18,013 bases of DNA from Bacteroidales bacterium UBA5342 (GTDB lineage Bacteria; Bacteroidota; Bacteroidia; Bacteroidales; UBA5342): the NCBI GenBank assembly GCA_002408065.1, contig DHQI01000052.1, positions 1-18,013 of the forward strand, given 5' to 3'. Shown here in pieces: positions 1-7,286 of the stretch. Both the position numbers and the translations under genes were made by a program. Numbering within the stretch: position 1 is the first letter of the stretch; every line of letters starts with the position of its first letter. Under the pieces are notes generated by a model. The model was given only the letters and a program-made list of their open reading frames with translations. It did no database searches and was not told the origin of the DNA.

Positions 1-20
1 ACCAACTGAACTATCCGACC
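1..20 (-). tRNA. 5' end of a tRNA gene, cut by the window edge
   Basis: Read on the minus strand, these 20 bases fit the start of a tRNA: a seven-base acceptor strand GGTCGGA, T8 and A9, D-stem GTTC, then D-loop AGTTGGT with the conserved G18 G19. The anticodon lies outside the window, so the amino acid cannot be read. A GTTC D-stem followed by AGTTGGT occurs in Bacteroidota tRNA-Asp among others, but that is only a guess. A promoter of the right type and orientation lies about 80 bases upstream, which supports the call. Confidence 0.75.
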
Positions 21-38
21 AATATTAGATATTTATAT

Positions 39-60
39 TGAGAGAATCTTTTTTCTCTCA
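39..60 (-). other. Hairpin in the tRNA leader
   Basis: A perfect 8-bp inverted repeat (TGAGAGAA and TTCTCTCA) encloses a 6-base loop. It sits between the tRNA promoter and the mature tRNA 5' end, so it would be transcribed in the precursor. It could be a processing signal or a weak attenuator. On the minus strand no T-rich run follows, so it is not a typical terminator. Confidence 0.5.
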
Positions 61-101
61 CTTTGAGCAGTCGTATACCCGACCGTTGCTTAAAGCGGCT
101 G

Positions 102-132
102 CAAAAGTAATATTTTATTTTAAACAACCAAA
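102..132 (-). promoter_or_regulatory. Bacteroidota-type promoter for the tRNA
   Basis: On the minus strand TACTTTTG (102-109) matches the -7 consensus TAnnTTTG, and TTTG (129-132) matches the -33 consensus with a 19-base spacer. Both boxes and the spacing fit the known Bacteroidota housekeeping promoter. Transcription would start near position 97 and run into the tRNA. Confidence 0.7.
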
Positions 133-486
133 AGACATAGTGTGTTTTTTTTGTTAAAACTAAATAAGAGTTGAAATACTTGTCGTTTTGTTGGGTGATA
201 CAATTAACTCTGAAGTATATGTTGAGTGTGTTCCATCAAAATCTGGTGTGGGGAAGAGTGTTATTGTAGTTTTTTTCTCACCAACTTACCTTAGATTATA
301 TAATCCCATTGTATTTGATTATTTTTGCAAGCCAATAAATAGAAGTTTACGAGTTATGGACTCAGACAATTTGTTTGACCATAACATTTTGTTTGAAGGC
401 TTATCTTTTGTTGTTGTATTTCGCTGTTTTATCTGAAGCTAGCCCCCGTGCTTCCAAATAAAAAAAATCGGGAACTATATCTTAAA
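133..486. other. A+T-rich spacer with no supported gene
   Basis: This stretch is more A+T-rich than the genes after it. An 82-codon frame with a TTG start (188-436, plus) resembles no family I know. A minus-strand frame over the same bases is broken by two stops. A 5-bp inverted repeat GAAGC/GCTTC (435-453) lies before pyrK. No convincing -33/-7 pair for the pyr cluster is visible. It may hold a decayed gene or the leader of the pyrK transcript. Confidence 0.4.
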
Positions 487-1260
487 ATGAAAAAATTCCT
501 TTTAGACCTTAAAGTTGTAGAGAAGCAATGTTGGAACGATAAGTATGTATTGTTAGGCTTTTCGCATGATGAAAAATTACCTTCTATGTTTCCCGGCCAA
601 TTTGTAGAAGTACGAGTAGATAATGCGCCAAATACTTTCCTACGTCGTCCTATTTCAGTGTATAACCTAGATGTGGAGAAGAATATCTTATGGCTCTATG
701 TGCAGGTGGTAGGGGAGGGTACCCGGAAGATGTACGAATACGAAGTAGGTGATGTTGTTAATATGTTGTTGCCTCTAGGAAATCAATTTTCAGTGGCTCA
801 AACAGGAGAAAAAGTAGCCTTAGTGGGCGGGGGAGTCGGTGTAGCTCCTATGCTTTATTATGGTATTAAGCTTAAGGAGCAGGGGATTATCCCACATTTC
901 GTATTAGGGGCGCGTTCGGCTAAAGATTTAGTGACAATCGAAGATTTTAAGAAAGTTGGTGAGGTGTATGTCACTACAGAGGATGCTTCCTTGGGTGAGA
1001 AAGGTTATGTCATTGATCACAGTTTTCTACAGAATGGGAAAAATGATATTGATCGGATAGTAACCTGTGGCCCGGATCCTATGATGCGTGCAGTAGGCAA
1101 ATTTGCTAAAGAGAATGGTATTTTATGTGAGGCCTCTTTGGAAAATCATATGGCTTGTGGTTTTGGCGTGTGCTTATGCTGTGTAACACCTACTACAGAG
1201 GGGCATAAGTGTGTATGTACCGATGGCCCCGTGTTTAATGTGAAAGATTTAGATTGGTAG
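487..1260 (+). CDS. pyrK: Dihydroorotate dehydrogenase electron transfer subunit PyrK
   Basis: PyrK carries electrons from PyrD to NAD+ through FAD and a [2Fe-2S] cluster in pyrimidine synthesis. The protein has 257 residues, normal for the family. An N-terminal FAD domain carries RRPIS (53-57). The NAD-binding domain shows GGGVGVAPM (114-122) and CGPDPMM (194-200). The C-terminal cluster motif has Cys224, Cys229 and Cys232, plus Cys242 or Cys244 as the fourth ligand. I chose ATG 487, at MKKF, because the in-frame alternative at 448 is a GTG and adds 13 residues unlike the family. It is the first gene of the cluster with pyrD, its partner, 169 bases downstream. Confidence 0.93.
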   Translation: MKKFLLDLKVVEKQCWNDKYVLLGFSHDEKLPSMFPGQFVEVRVDNAPNTFLRRPISVYNLDVEKNILWLYVQVVGEGTRKMYEYEVGDVVNMLLPLGNQFSVAQTGEKVALVGGGVGVAPMLYYGIKLKEQGIIPHFVLGARSAKDLVTIEDFKKVGEVYVTTEDASLGEKGYVIDHSFLQNGKNDIDRIVTCGPDPMMRAVGKFAKENGILCEASLENHMACGFGVCLCCVTPTTEGHKCVCTDGPVFNVKDLDW

Positions 1261-1266
1261 CTTCGA

Positions 1267-1274
1267 TACATTTG
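1267..1274 (+). promoter_or_regulatory. Possible internal -7 box before pyrD
   Basis: TACATTTG matches TAnnTTTG seven bases after the pyrK stop, but no TTTG lies 19 bases upstream. If used, pyrD-metY would have their own transcript with a leader of about 150 bases. It may be a chance match. Confidence 0.25.
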
Positions 1275-1293
1275 GCCTGAAAAATGGTAAAAT

Positions 1294-1321
1294 ACTCAGC
1301 TATCGCCTTGTGATGCTGAGT
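1294..1321. other. Hairpin in the pyrK-pyrD spacer
   Basis: Perfect 7-bp arms ACTCAGC (1294-1300) and GCTGAGT (1315-1321) flank a 14-base loop. No T-run follows directly, so it is not a standard terminator. It could stabilise or separate the pyrK and pyrD messages. Confidence 0.4.
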
Positions 1322-1340
1322 GGTGATATGGGAGGAAGTT

Positions 1341-1406
1341 AAATGAAATTTGAAATTTGAAAATTAAAAATTTATGCTTTCTGGCAGACAATTATTAATT
1401 TCATTT
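1341..1406. repeat. A+T-rich spacer repeat with inverted arms
   Basis: AAATGAAATT (1341-1350) and AATTTCATTT (1397-1406) are perfect 10-bp inverted arms. Between them are tandem GAAATTT-like units (about 1345-1373). A similar TTGAA-rich short-period repeat, read on the minus strand, precedes proC at 11861-11885. The composition is low complexity, so the pairing may be partly chance. Confidence 0.4.
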
Positions 1407-1429
1407 TTTAGTTTCCAATTTCAACAAGA

Positions 1430-2332
1430 ATGAATTTAAAAGTTAATATTGGCGGTTTAGAGTTGAAAAATCCGGTGATGACCGCTTCTGGCACCTTTGG
1501 TTATGGTGAGGAATTTGCTGATTTGATGGATCTTAATCGTCTTGGTGGATTTTTAGTAAAAGGAACTACGCTTAAGCACCGTGAAGGTAACTCTTACCCT
1601 CGTATGGCAGAGACGCCATCTGGTATGTTGAATGCCGTAGGACTTCAGAATAAGGGGGTGGATTATTTTATTAAAGAGATTTATCCGCGATTGCAGCAAT
1701 ACGACACTAATGTCATAGTGAACGCCAATGGTTCAACTGTTGAAGAATATGTGGCGCTTTGCGAAGCGTTAAACGACTTAGAGCATATTCCAGCTATTGA
1801 GCTTAATATCTCTTGTCCGAATGTGAAAGCGGGCGGTATGTCGTTTGGTGTAGATCCTAAAATGGCAGCTAAAGTAACTAAAGCGGTTCGTGAAGTGTAC
1901 CATAAGCCATTGATGGTAAAGCTTTCGCCTAATGTAACGGACATAGCAGAGATAGCAAAGACCGTAGAAGGCGAAGGCGCTGATAGTGTTTCTTTGATTA
2001 ATACACTGCTGGGTATGGCTGTAGATGCCGAGAAACGTCAACCTGTTTTGTCTACTATTACTGGTGGGCTTTCAGGAGCTGCGGTAAAACCCGTCGCATT
2101 GCGTATGGTGTGGCAGGTGGCTAAAGCTGTGAAAATACCGGTTGTGGGGATGGGCGGCATAATGAATGCGCAAGATGCTATTGAATTTATCTTGGCTGGT
2201 GCTACGGCAGTGCAGGTGGGAACTGGCAATTTTATCGATCCTACCTTGACTATAAAAGTGTTGGAAGGAATCGAGGATTATTGTCAGCGTCATGGTTTCG
2301 ATGATGTGAATGATATTGTAGGGCTAATTTAA
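1430..2332 (+). CDS. pyrD: Dihydroorotate dehydrogenase B, catalytic subunit PyrD
   Basis: This enzyme oxidises dihydroorotate to orotate, the fourth step of pyrimidine synthesis, using FMN. The 300-residue protein has the class 1B layout. Lys44 lies in VKGTT, the substrate-binding segment PSGMLNAVGLQN spans 63-74, and the catalytic base Cys129 lies in NISCPN; class 2 quinone-linked enzymes have serine there. Phosphate-binding glycines appear in GGLSG (212-216), GMGGI (240-244) and GTGNF (264-268). The cysteine and the nearby pyrK agree on the NAD-linked two-subunit form, acting in the cytoplasm. metY begins 13 bases after the stop, so the two are very probably co-transcribed. Confidence 0.96.
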   Translation: MNLKVNIGGLELKNPVMTASGTFGYGEEFADLMDLNRLGGFLVKGTTLKHREGNSYPRMAETPSGMLNAVGLQNKGVDYFIKEIYPRLQQYDTNVIVNANGSTVEEYVALCEALNDLEHIPAIELNISCPNVKAGGMSFGVDPKMAAKVTKAVREVYHKPLMVKLSPNVTDIAEIAKTVEGEGADSVSLINTLLGMAVDAEKRQPVLSTITGGLSGAAVKPVALRMVWQVAKAVKIPVVGMGGIMNAQDAIEFILAGATAVQVGTGNFIDPTLTIKVLEGIEDYCQRHGFDDVNDIVGLI

Positions 2333-2345
2333 TATAACTAAATTG

Positions 2346-3626
2346 ATGAATAATAAAGAAAACTGGTCTTTGGCTACTAAGGCAGTTCAGGGAGGTTGGG
2401 ATCCGCAGAATGGTGAGCCACGTGTGGCCCCCATTGTACAGAGTACTACTTATAAATATGACGATGTGGAATCGGTCGCTAAACTTTTTGACTTAACGGC
2501 AGAAGGGCATATGTATAGCCGTATCTCTAACCCTACATGTGATGTGTTGGAGAAAAAAATTGCTGCTATGGAAGGCGGTGTGGCAGCTTTGGCTACTTCT
2601 TCGGGGCAAATGGCCTCTACCATAGCCATTACTAATATAGCAGGTGCAGGTGATCACTTCATTGCTTCAGGTACGCTTTATGGTGGTACCGTTGCTCTGT
2701 TTACCAATACGTTCAAAAAGTTAGGTATTGAAGTGAGTTTAGTAGATGCTTCGTTGTCGCTAGAAGAGCTTAAGGCTTATATTAAGCCTAATACGAAAGC
2801 GGTTTTTGCAGAGACGATTGCTAATCCGGCACTGGATGTTTTGGATTTTGAAAAATTCTCAGCTTTAGCAAAAGCAGCTAAGGTGCCCTTTATTGTAGAT
2901 AATACTTTTGCAACTCCATACTTGTGTCGTCCGATAGAGCATGGGGCTGATATTGTGATGCATTCTACCACCAAGTATATCGATGGACACGCTACTAGTG
3001 TAGGAGGTATTTTGGTGGATTCCGGAAAATTTGATTTTACTAATGGCAACTTTCCTGAATTTACAGAGCCGGACGAGAGTTATCATGGCGTGGTGTATAC
3101 CAAAGATTTTGCTGCATGTCCATACATCGTGAAGGCGCGCGTGCAGTGGATCCGTGATTTAGGGTCGTATATGAGCCCTATGAATGCCTTTTTGAGTAAT
3201 ATGGGCGTGGAGACATTGCATGTGCGTATGGATCGTCATTGTGAAAATGCTTTAGCTTTAGCTAAACATTTGAAAGCTCATCCAAAAGTGAGTTGGGTGA
3301 ATTATCCAGGCCTGGAAGATCATAAAGATTATGCCTTAACTAAAAAATACCTTAGTGGGGCTAGTGGGGTGCTTACTTTCGGTGTGAAAGGGGGTAAAAC
3401 GGAAGGTGAAAAAGTGATGAATAGTCTGGAACTGGCTAAGATAGTAGTTCATGTAGCTGATGTGCGTACCGGTGTATTGCACCCTGCTAGTATGACGCAC
3501 CGCCACTTGTCTGATGAAGAGTTGGTAAAAGCAGGTGTTTCGGCGGATCTTATTCGTGTTACTTTAGGTATCGAAGATATTAAAGATATCATTGCTGATT
3601 TTGATCAAGCTCTAGAAGCCATATAG
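2346..3626 (+). CDS. metY: O-acetylhomoserine sulfhydrylase (aminocarboxypropyltransferase)
   Basis: A PLP enzyme of the Cys/Met metabolism family that joins sulfide to O-acetylhomoserine to give homocysteine. The 426-residue length and the insert around 230-256 (ESYHGVVYTKDF region) fit MetY better than the shorter cystathionine lyases or methionine gamma-lyase. Visible motifs are YSRISNPT (57-64), SSGQMA (85-90), VDNTFATPYL (184-193) and HSTTKY with PLP-lysine Lys210. The C-terminal VADVRTGVLHPASMTHR segment holds the substrate carboxylate site. I chose ATG 2346 over the in-frame TTG one codon earlier. A related sulfhydrylase or lyase activity cannot be excluded from sequence alone. A strong terminator follows 21 bases after the stop. 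Confidence 0.9.
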   Translation: MNNKENWSLATKAVQGGWDPQNGEPRVAPIVQSTTYKYDDVESVAKLFDLTAEGHMYSRISNPTCDVLEKKIAAMEGGVAALATSSGQMASTIAITNIAGAGDHFIASGTLYGGTVALFTNTFKKLGIEVSLVDASLSLEELKAYIKPNTKAVFAETIANPALDVLDFEKFSALAKAAKVPFIVDNTFATPYLCRPIEHGADIVMHSTTKYIDGHATSVGGILVDSGKFDFTNGNFPEFTEPDESYHGVVYTKDFAACPYIVKARVQWIRDLGSYMSPMNAFLSNMGVETLHVRMDRHCENALALAKHLKAHPKVSWVNYPGLEDHKDYALTKKYLSGASGVLTFGVKGGKTEGEKVMNSLELAKIVVHVADVRTGVLHPASMTHRHLSDEELVKAGVSADLIRVTLGIEDIKDIIADFDQALEAI

Positions 3627-3647
3627 TCCTTCGGAAAATAAGGGTAT

Positions 3648-3684
3648 AAAAAAAGAGCAACCTTACTTAGGATGCTCTTTTTTT
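3648..3684. terminator. Bidirectional terminator between metY and the ferredoxin gene
   Basis: Perfect 12-bp arms (3648-3659 and 3673-3684) have core AGAGCA/TGCTCT flanked by A7 and T7. An inner CCT/AGG pair closes a five-base loop. The T-run on each strand lets it stop metY from the left and the ferredoxin gene from the right. Confidence 0.9.
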
Positions 3685-3709
3685 GTTTTTTGCTTTTAGT
3701 GTTCTTTTA

Positions 3710-3877
3710 CTATGCAGGATTAATTGCATCAGTAGGACAAACATCAGCGCAAGTACCACAATCAGTACATACGTCAGCGTCAATTACGAAGATATCGCCT
3801 TCAGAAATTGCGTCCACCGGACATTCGTCAATACAAGAACCACAAGCAATACATTCGTCAGAAATTACATAAGCCAT
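3710..3877 (-). CDS. Small ferredoxin with two [4Fe-4S] clusters
   Basis: A 55-residue cytoplasmic electron carrier. It has two CxxCxxCxxxCP motifs: Cys9, Cys12, Cys15, Cys19 and Cys37, Cys40, Cys43, Cys47. This is the clostridial-type bacterial ferredoxin pattern, arranged as an internal duplication of about 28 residues. Each half shows CP followed by V/T-D-A-I. It starts with ATG (MAYVISDEC) and ends with TAG. It has its own promoter about 50 bases upstream and shares the terminator with metY. queG, itself an iron-sulfur enzyme, lies upstream on the same strand; a donor role for QueG is possible but not shown. Such ferredoxins usually serve pyruvate:ferredoxin oxidoreductase and similar enzymes. 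Confidence 0.95.
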   Translation of the reverse strand: MAYVISDECIACGSCIDECPVDAISEGDIFVIDADVCTDCGTCADVCPTDAINPA

Positions 3878-3929
3878 GACAAAATAAATTTATTTGGTTA
3901 AACAATAATTATGTTCTCTAATAGTCCTA

Positions 3930-3960
3930 CAAAAGTAATCTAATTTTTAAACTGTAAAAA
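3930..3960 (-). promoter_or_regulatory. Promoter of the ferredoxin gene
   Basis: On the minus strand TACTTTTG (3930-3937) is a full match to TAnnTTTG and is identical to the -7 box of the tRNA promoter. At the -33 position there is only a T-rich run (3956-3960). The predicted leader is about 45 bases. Confidence 0.6.
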
Positions 3961-4034
3961 GTCCCTTTGTTTTTTTTTGAAAAATATTGATAAATCTATG
4001 TTTTAAGTGATTTGTCGCACAAAGGTGGTGTTTT

Positions 4035-4937
4035 CTATAGCGACTTTAGGTTGCGTTTTATGCCCTTATATTTAGTCCTTTTTACTGGTGTTCCGTTAAA
4101 AAGAGCGTTAAATTCTTCCTCCTGGAGTTTCTCCCACTCAGCAGTGTTTAGTTCTATACGTTGCTTTGGAGGGATAAAATCAGTTATTTGATGAGGTGTT
4201 TTTTTGTTGAATGGGCATACGTCGATGCATACATCACAACCAAAGATATTATTCTGAAGGGAGGTGTTTTCGGGGAAGAGACCCCGGTGTTCAATGCTGA
4301 GGTAGGACAAGCATTTGTTGGCATCTATTACACCCGGTTCTATAATGGCCTTGCCGGGACAAAAATCTATGCAGCGGCTGCATTTTCCACAGCTGCGCTG
4401 CATTGGCTGGTCGTAGTTATCTACCTCTATATTCAGCACCATACCGCTTATGAGTGTGTGTACGCCCACGGTAGGAGAGATGAGCATACCGCTTTTACCA
4501 ATCCAGCCCAAGCCGGCTTTTACCGCCCAGCTGCGTTCCATTACCGGTGCTGAATCGACAAAAATACGTCCTTCACAGTTAACCTTTTCACGGATACTGT
4601 TTAGCAGTCTTTTTTGCATTTTTAAGAGCACTTTGTGGTAGTCGCGCCCATAGGCATATTTAGCTATTTGTGGCAAATCTTTGGCTTGTAATTGTTGAGG
4701 GTAGTAGTTGCTCAGGCAAACTAAAACTGTTTTGGCGCCTTTTTGTAAAAGATCAGGATTTTTGCGAATATGTCGGTAGTTGTGCATGTACTCCATTTCG
4801 CCCTCATAGCCTTCTTGTAACCAGTTGTCGAAGTTGGTCATCTCGTGGCTTAAAAGGCAAGCTTTAGCTAAACCGCAAGCATCGAAACCGATGGTTTTTG
4901 CACGTTCTTTTATGACGTTTGAAAGGGCGATTTGCAT
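4035..4937 (-). CDS. queG: Epoxyqueuosine reductase QueG
   Basis: QueG performs the last step of queuosine synthesis, reducing epoxyqueuosine to queuosine at position 34 of GUN-anticodon tRNAs. It uses cobalamin and two [4Fe-4S] clusters. The protein has 300 residues. FVDSAPVMERSWAVKAGLGW (126-145) is the family signature and contains the likely catalytic aspartate. Cluster ligands are Cys183, 186, 189, 193 and Cys209, 234, 237, 241. The C-terminal HEAT domain of the E. coli enzyme is absent, as in other Bacteroidota homologues. I chose ATG 4937 because an earlier in-frame start at 4985 would lie in the ppiD terminator and downstream of no promoter. A -7 box lies five bases before this ATG. 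Confidence 0.95.
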   Translation of the reverse strand: MQIALSNVIKERAKTIGFDACGLAKACLLSHEMTNFDNWLQEGYEGEMEYMHNYRHIRKNPDLLQKGAKTVLVCLSNYYPQQLQAKDLPQIAKYAYGRDYHKVLLKMQKRLLNSIREKVNCEGRIFVDSAPVMERSWAVKAGLGWIGKSGMLISPTVGVHTLISGMVLNIEVDNYDQPMQRSCGKCSRCIDFCPGKAIIEPGVIDANKCLSYLSIEHRGLFPENTSLQNNIFGCDVCIDVCPFNKKTPHQITDFIPPKQRIELNTAEWEKLQEEEFNALFNGTPVKRTKYKGIKRNLKSL

Positions 4938-4942
4938 ATTCA

Positions 4943-4950
4943 CAAAGGTA
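4943..4950 (-). promoter_or_regulatory. -7 box of queG, almost touching the start codon
   Basis: TACCTTTG on the minus strand is a full TAnnTTTG match and ends five bases before the queG ATG. The initiation point would fall at or beside the A of ATG, so the mRNA would be leaderless or nearly so. The -33 position (about 4970-4973) lies in the loop of the ppiD terminator and lacks TTTG. Confidence 0.5.
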
Positions 4951-4951
4951 T

Positions 4952-4993
4952 AAAAAAAGAGGATGTACCACCCTGGGGGATGCATCCTCTTTT
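4952..4993 (-). terminator. Terminator of the ppiD-like gene
   Basis: Perfect 11-bp arms AAAAGAGGATG (4955-4965) and CATCCTCTTTT (4983-4993) flank a 17-base loop. On the minus strand a seven-T run follows (4958-4952). It begins 26 bases after the foldase stop codon and abuts the queG -7 box. Confidence 0.85.
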
Positions 4994-5019
4994 GTGTTAT
5001 TAGGATAAATAATTCTGTT

Positions 5020-7125
5020 CTAATAGAATTTTAAACGCATATCTTCCACTTCTGCAATTTCTTGCAAAGTATTGTAGGCTTGGTAATTTACCATGTAGGA
5101 TTTGTTTTGTGCCATAGCTGCTTTTTCTTCTTCGATGCTGCGAGCGGAAGCGTTGTCGTTTGTTCCTGTTATTTTGAATACATACACGGCACGGTTGCCT
5201 GTTATGGGGTCAGAAACAACATTTGTTTTAGCAGCAGCAATAGCTCCTACAAGTTTTGGTTCTACACCAGCTGAGGGTACCGAGTAAGATGAAAAGTTAA
5301 TACCAGAAGCTGTTTTGATGCTTTCGCCCATTTTAGAGGCTAAAGAAGTGATAGTTTGGCTATCTGCTTTTTTGCTGAGAATGTCAGCAGCGATCATTTC
5401 ACCTTTCTTTTCGCGAACTAAGTTCTGACGTATCATTGCTGATACTTCACTTTGTGGGCGATACCCTTTGTCGGCTACTTTTGTCAGGGTGGCTACTACA
5501 AATAAGTTTTCCATTTCCAAAACCTCAGAGACATCGCCTGATTCTGCCTTGTAGGCCCAGCGTACCAAGTCTTTCGAGTCTTGAAGCCCCATAACAGTTT
5601 TGCTGTCGCGGGTAATGTTGCTACCGTAGCGTACACGCAAGCCATTTTCTTTTGCTGTCGCTTTAAAAGCTTCGTAGTCGTTGCTACCAGAGCGGAACTT
5701 ACTGGCTTCGTTGTAAATATTGCGGTAAGTGGTATTGCTTGGTTCTACCTTGCGCATAACAGTTGCCAGTTGTACTTTTTCCACAGGTGTGCTTTTTTGC
5801 TTAACAATGATGATGTGGATACCAAATTGTGTTTTTACTTTTTGAACTTCTCCAACTTTACCATCAAAAGCAGCATCGTTGAAGTTAGGTACCATTACGC
5901 CGTCGGCAAACCACCCCAAGTCACCGCCATTGCTGGCAGATCCCTGATCTTTAGAAAAAGCTTCGGCAAGTTCGGCCATTTTAGAGCTGTTGGCTTTCAG
6001 TACTTCTACTAAGCTGTCGGCTAATTCCTCTGTGCGATCCATGTTTTCTTCCTGAATCAAGATATGACTGGCCTTTACTGAGTCAGAACGCATCTCACGG
6101 GATGCTAGTTTTACAACTTTATAGGTTTCATCTTCTTTGTAGGGACCGTATACAGCTCCTGCCTCGCTTTCAAAGGCAAAGTCCTGAAGTTGCTCATCCA
6201 CGTCAGCTTTGGCTAAATATTTACCATCCCACGCTTCGTCAGAGTTAAATTTAACATATCGTACTAGTTCTTTTTCTTCATTGTATTTAGGATCTGCTAA
6301 CTCTTCGGCAATGCCTTCGCTCCATTTGCCGGCTTCGGCATCGTCTTCACTAGAGGCTTCAATGTTGTAAACCACATACTCTATACTACGAGATTCTTTT
6401 TGTTGATAGTCTTCTTTATGTTTGTTATAGTATGAGCTGATGTCTGAAGAAGAAATCTGAACAGCGCTGTCTGATACCGTAGAATATGATACCGCAAAGA
6501 AATCTACATCTTTTACAATTTTGGAAGCTTCTACAGCCTGTTTAGCATCTTCTGTATTAACTAAAATACCTTTGGCTAAAAGATTGTTGTATTTTTCGTT
6601 TTTGCGTTGTTTGATAATTTCTTTTTCAATAAACATCCAGTAATCTTTACGTTCCTGACCACCTTCCATATCAAAAGATTTAAGGAAACTTAAGATTTGA
6701 GATTTGTCTACTTGTCCGGTTTGCGGATTAGCAAATACCTGGCGAACTAGTGGATGGATGTTGTCTCCATAAACTAAGTCTTCTAATTCATCAGGATGTA
6801 CAGCAATACCAGTATTGTTATATTCTGCTTGCATGATATGGTCGCTTACCAGAGAATTCCAGGCATTATCCTGAACTTGCTCACTCATCGTTTCATCCAA
6901 AGCAACCTGACCAGAATTCATTTTGTAAACTTCCGTAAGTTCGCTTACACGTGCTTGATATTCTTCTATATCGATATCTTCACCGTTAATCTCCGCAATG
7001 ATTCGGTCGGGGCGACCTATAGAACCATTATTCAACAAATCTCCCAACAAGAACGCTAATAGCGCTACAGCGATGATACCAATCAAGAGTCCTGCTCTGT
7101 TTCTAATGTTTTGTAAAACAGCCAT
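5020..7125 (-). CDS. ppiD: Membrane-anchored peptidylprolyl isomerase, PpiD/SurA type
   Basis: A periplasmic folding helper held in the inner membrane by one N-terminal helix (about residues 11-31, after NIRNRAG). The 701-residue protein has a SurA/PpiD-like helical chaperone region (about 35-220), a linker region and one parvulin domain at about 350-445. The parvulin domain starts with VKASHILI and contains GGDLGWF (400-406) and FGIHIIIV (434-441). A long C-terminal chaperone part follows and ends near 701. The length is normal for Bacteroidota homologues, which are longer than the 623-residue E. coli PpiD. It is a single-gene unit with a clear terminator; queG follows from its own start. 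PpiD and SurA share these domains; the membrane anchor favours PpiD. Confidence 0.92.
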   Translation of the reverse strand: MAVLQNIRNRAGLLIGIIAVALLAFLLGDLLNNGSIGRPDRIIAEINGEDIDIEEYQARVSELTEVYKMNSGQVALDETMSEQVQDNAWNSLVSDHIMQAEYNNTGIAVHPDELEDLVYGDNIHPLVRQVFANPQTGQVDKSQILSFLKSFDMEGGQERKDYWMFIEKEIIKQRKNEKYNNLLAKGILVNTEDAKQAVEASKIVKDVDFFAVSYSTVSDSAVQISSSDISSYYNKHKEDYQQKESRSIEYVVYNIEASSEDDAEAGKWSEGIAEELADPKYNEEKELVRYVKFNSDEAWDGKYLAKADVDEQLQDFAFESEAGAVYGPYKEDETYKVVKLASREMRSDSVKASHILIQEENMDRTEELADSLVEVLKANSSKMAELAEAFSKDQGSASNGGDLGWFADGVMVPNFNDAAFDGKVGEVQKVKTQFGIHIIIVKQKSTPVEKVQLATVMRKVEPSNTTYRNIYNEASKFRSGSNDYEAFKATAKENGLRVRYGSNITRDSKTVMGLQDSKDLVRWAYKAESGDVSEVLEMENLFVVATLTKVADKGYRPQSEVSAMIRQNLVREKKGEMIAADILSKKADSQTITSLASKMGESIKTASGINFSSYSVPSAGVEPKLVGAIAAAKTNVVSDPITGNRAVYVFKITGTNDNASARSIEEEKAAMAQNKSYMVNYQAYNTLQEIAEVEDMRLKFY

Positions 7126-7174
7126 TTAAAAATATATTTAATAATTGTAATTAATGTTTGAAAAAAATTGCGTG

Positions 7175-7182
7175 CGAATATA
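7175..7182 (-). promoter_or_regulatory. Possible -7 box of the ppiD-like gene
   Basis: TATATTCG on the minus strand differs from TAnnTTTG at one base. It lies about 50 bases before the start codon. No TTTG is seen at the -33 position, so the call is weak. Confidence 0.3.
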
Positions 7183-7286
7183 CAAAGTTTGAGCTTAAAA
7201 GCCTAATTGTTAAATCCCAAATAATAAAAAACAGGTGTTAAATGCTTCACTTATTATGGTTATTTATAATTTAAAGAGTTGAAAAT

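Noticed and set aside
188..436. 82-codon plus-strand frame before pyrK
   Set aside because: TTG start, A+T-rich, no recognisable family or motif, and no promoter. I keep the region as a spacer.
448..486. Longer pyrK start (GTG 448)
   Set aside because: The extra 13 residues are unlike the family, while ATG 487 gives the expected N-terminus.
3672..3901. Plus-strand frames over the ferredoxin gene
   Set aside because: They are antisense shadows. The minus-strand frame has eight well-spaced cysteines.
4011..4023. TTTGT/ACAAA inverted repeat after queG
   Set aside because: The stem is only five A+T-rich pairs and no T-run follows, too weak for a terminator.
4161..4641. Plus-strand frames over queG, some with Cys and Gly runs
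   Set aside because: They are antisense to a complete QueG and have no motif of their own.
4938..4985. Longer queG start
   Set aside because: It lies within the ppiD terminator hairpin and upstream of the likely transcription start.
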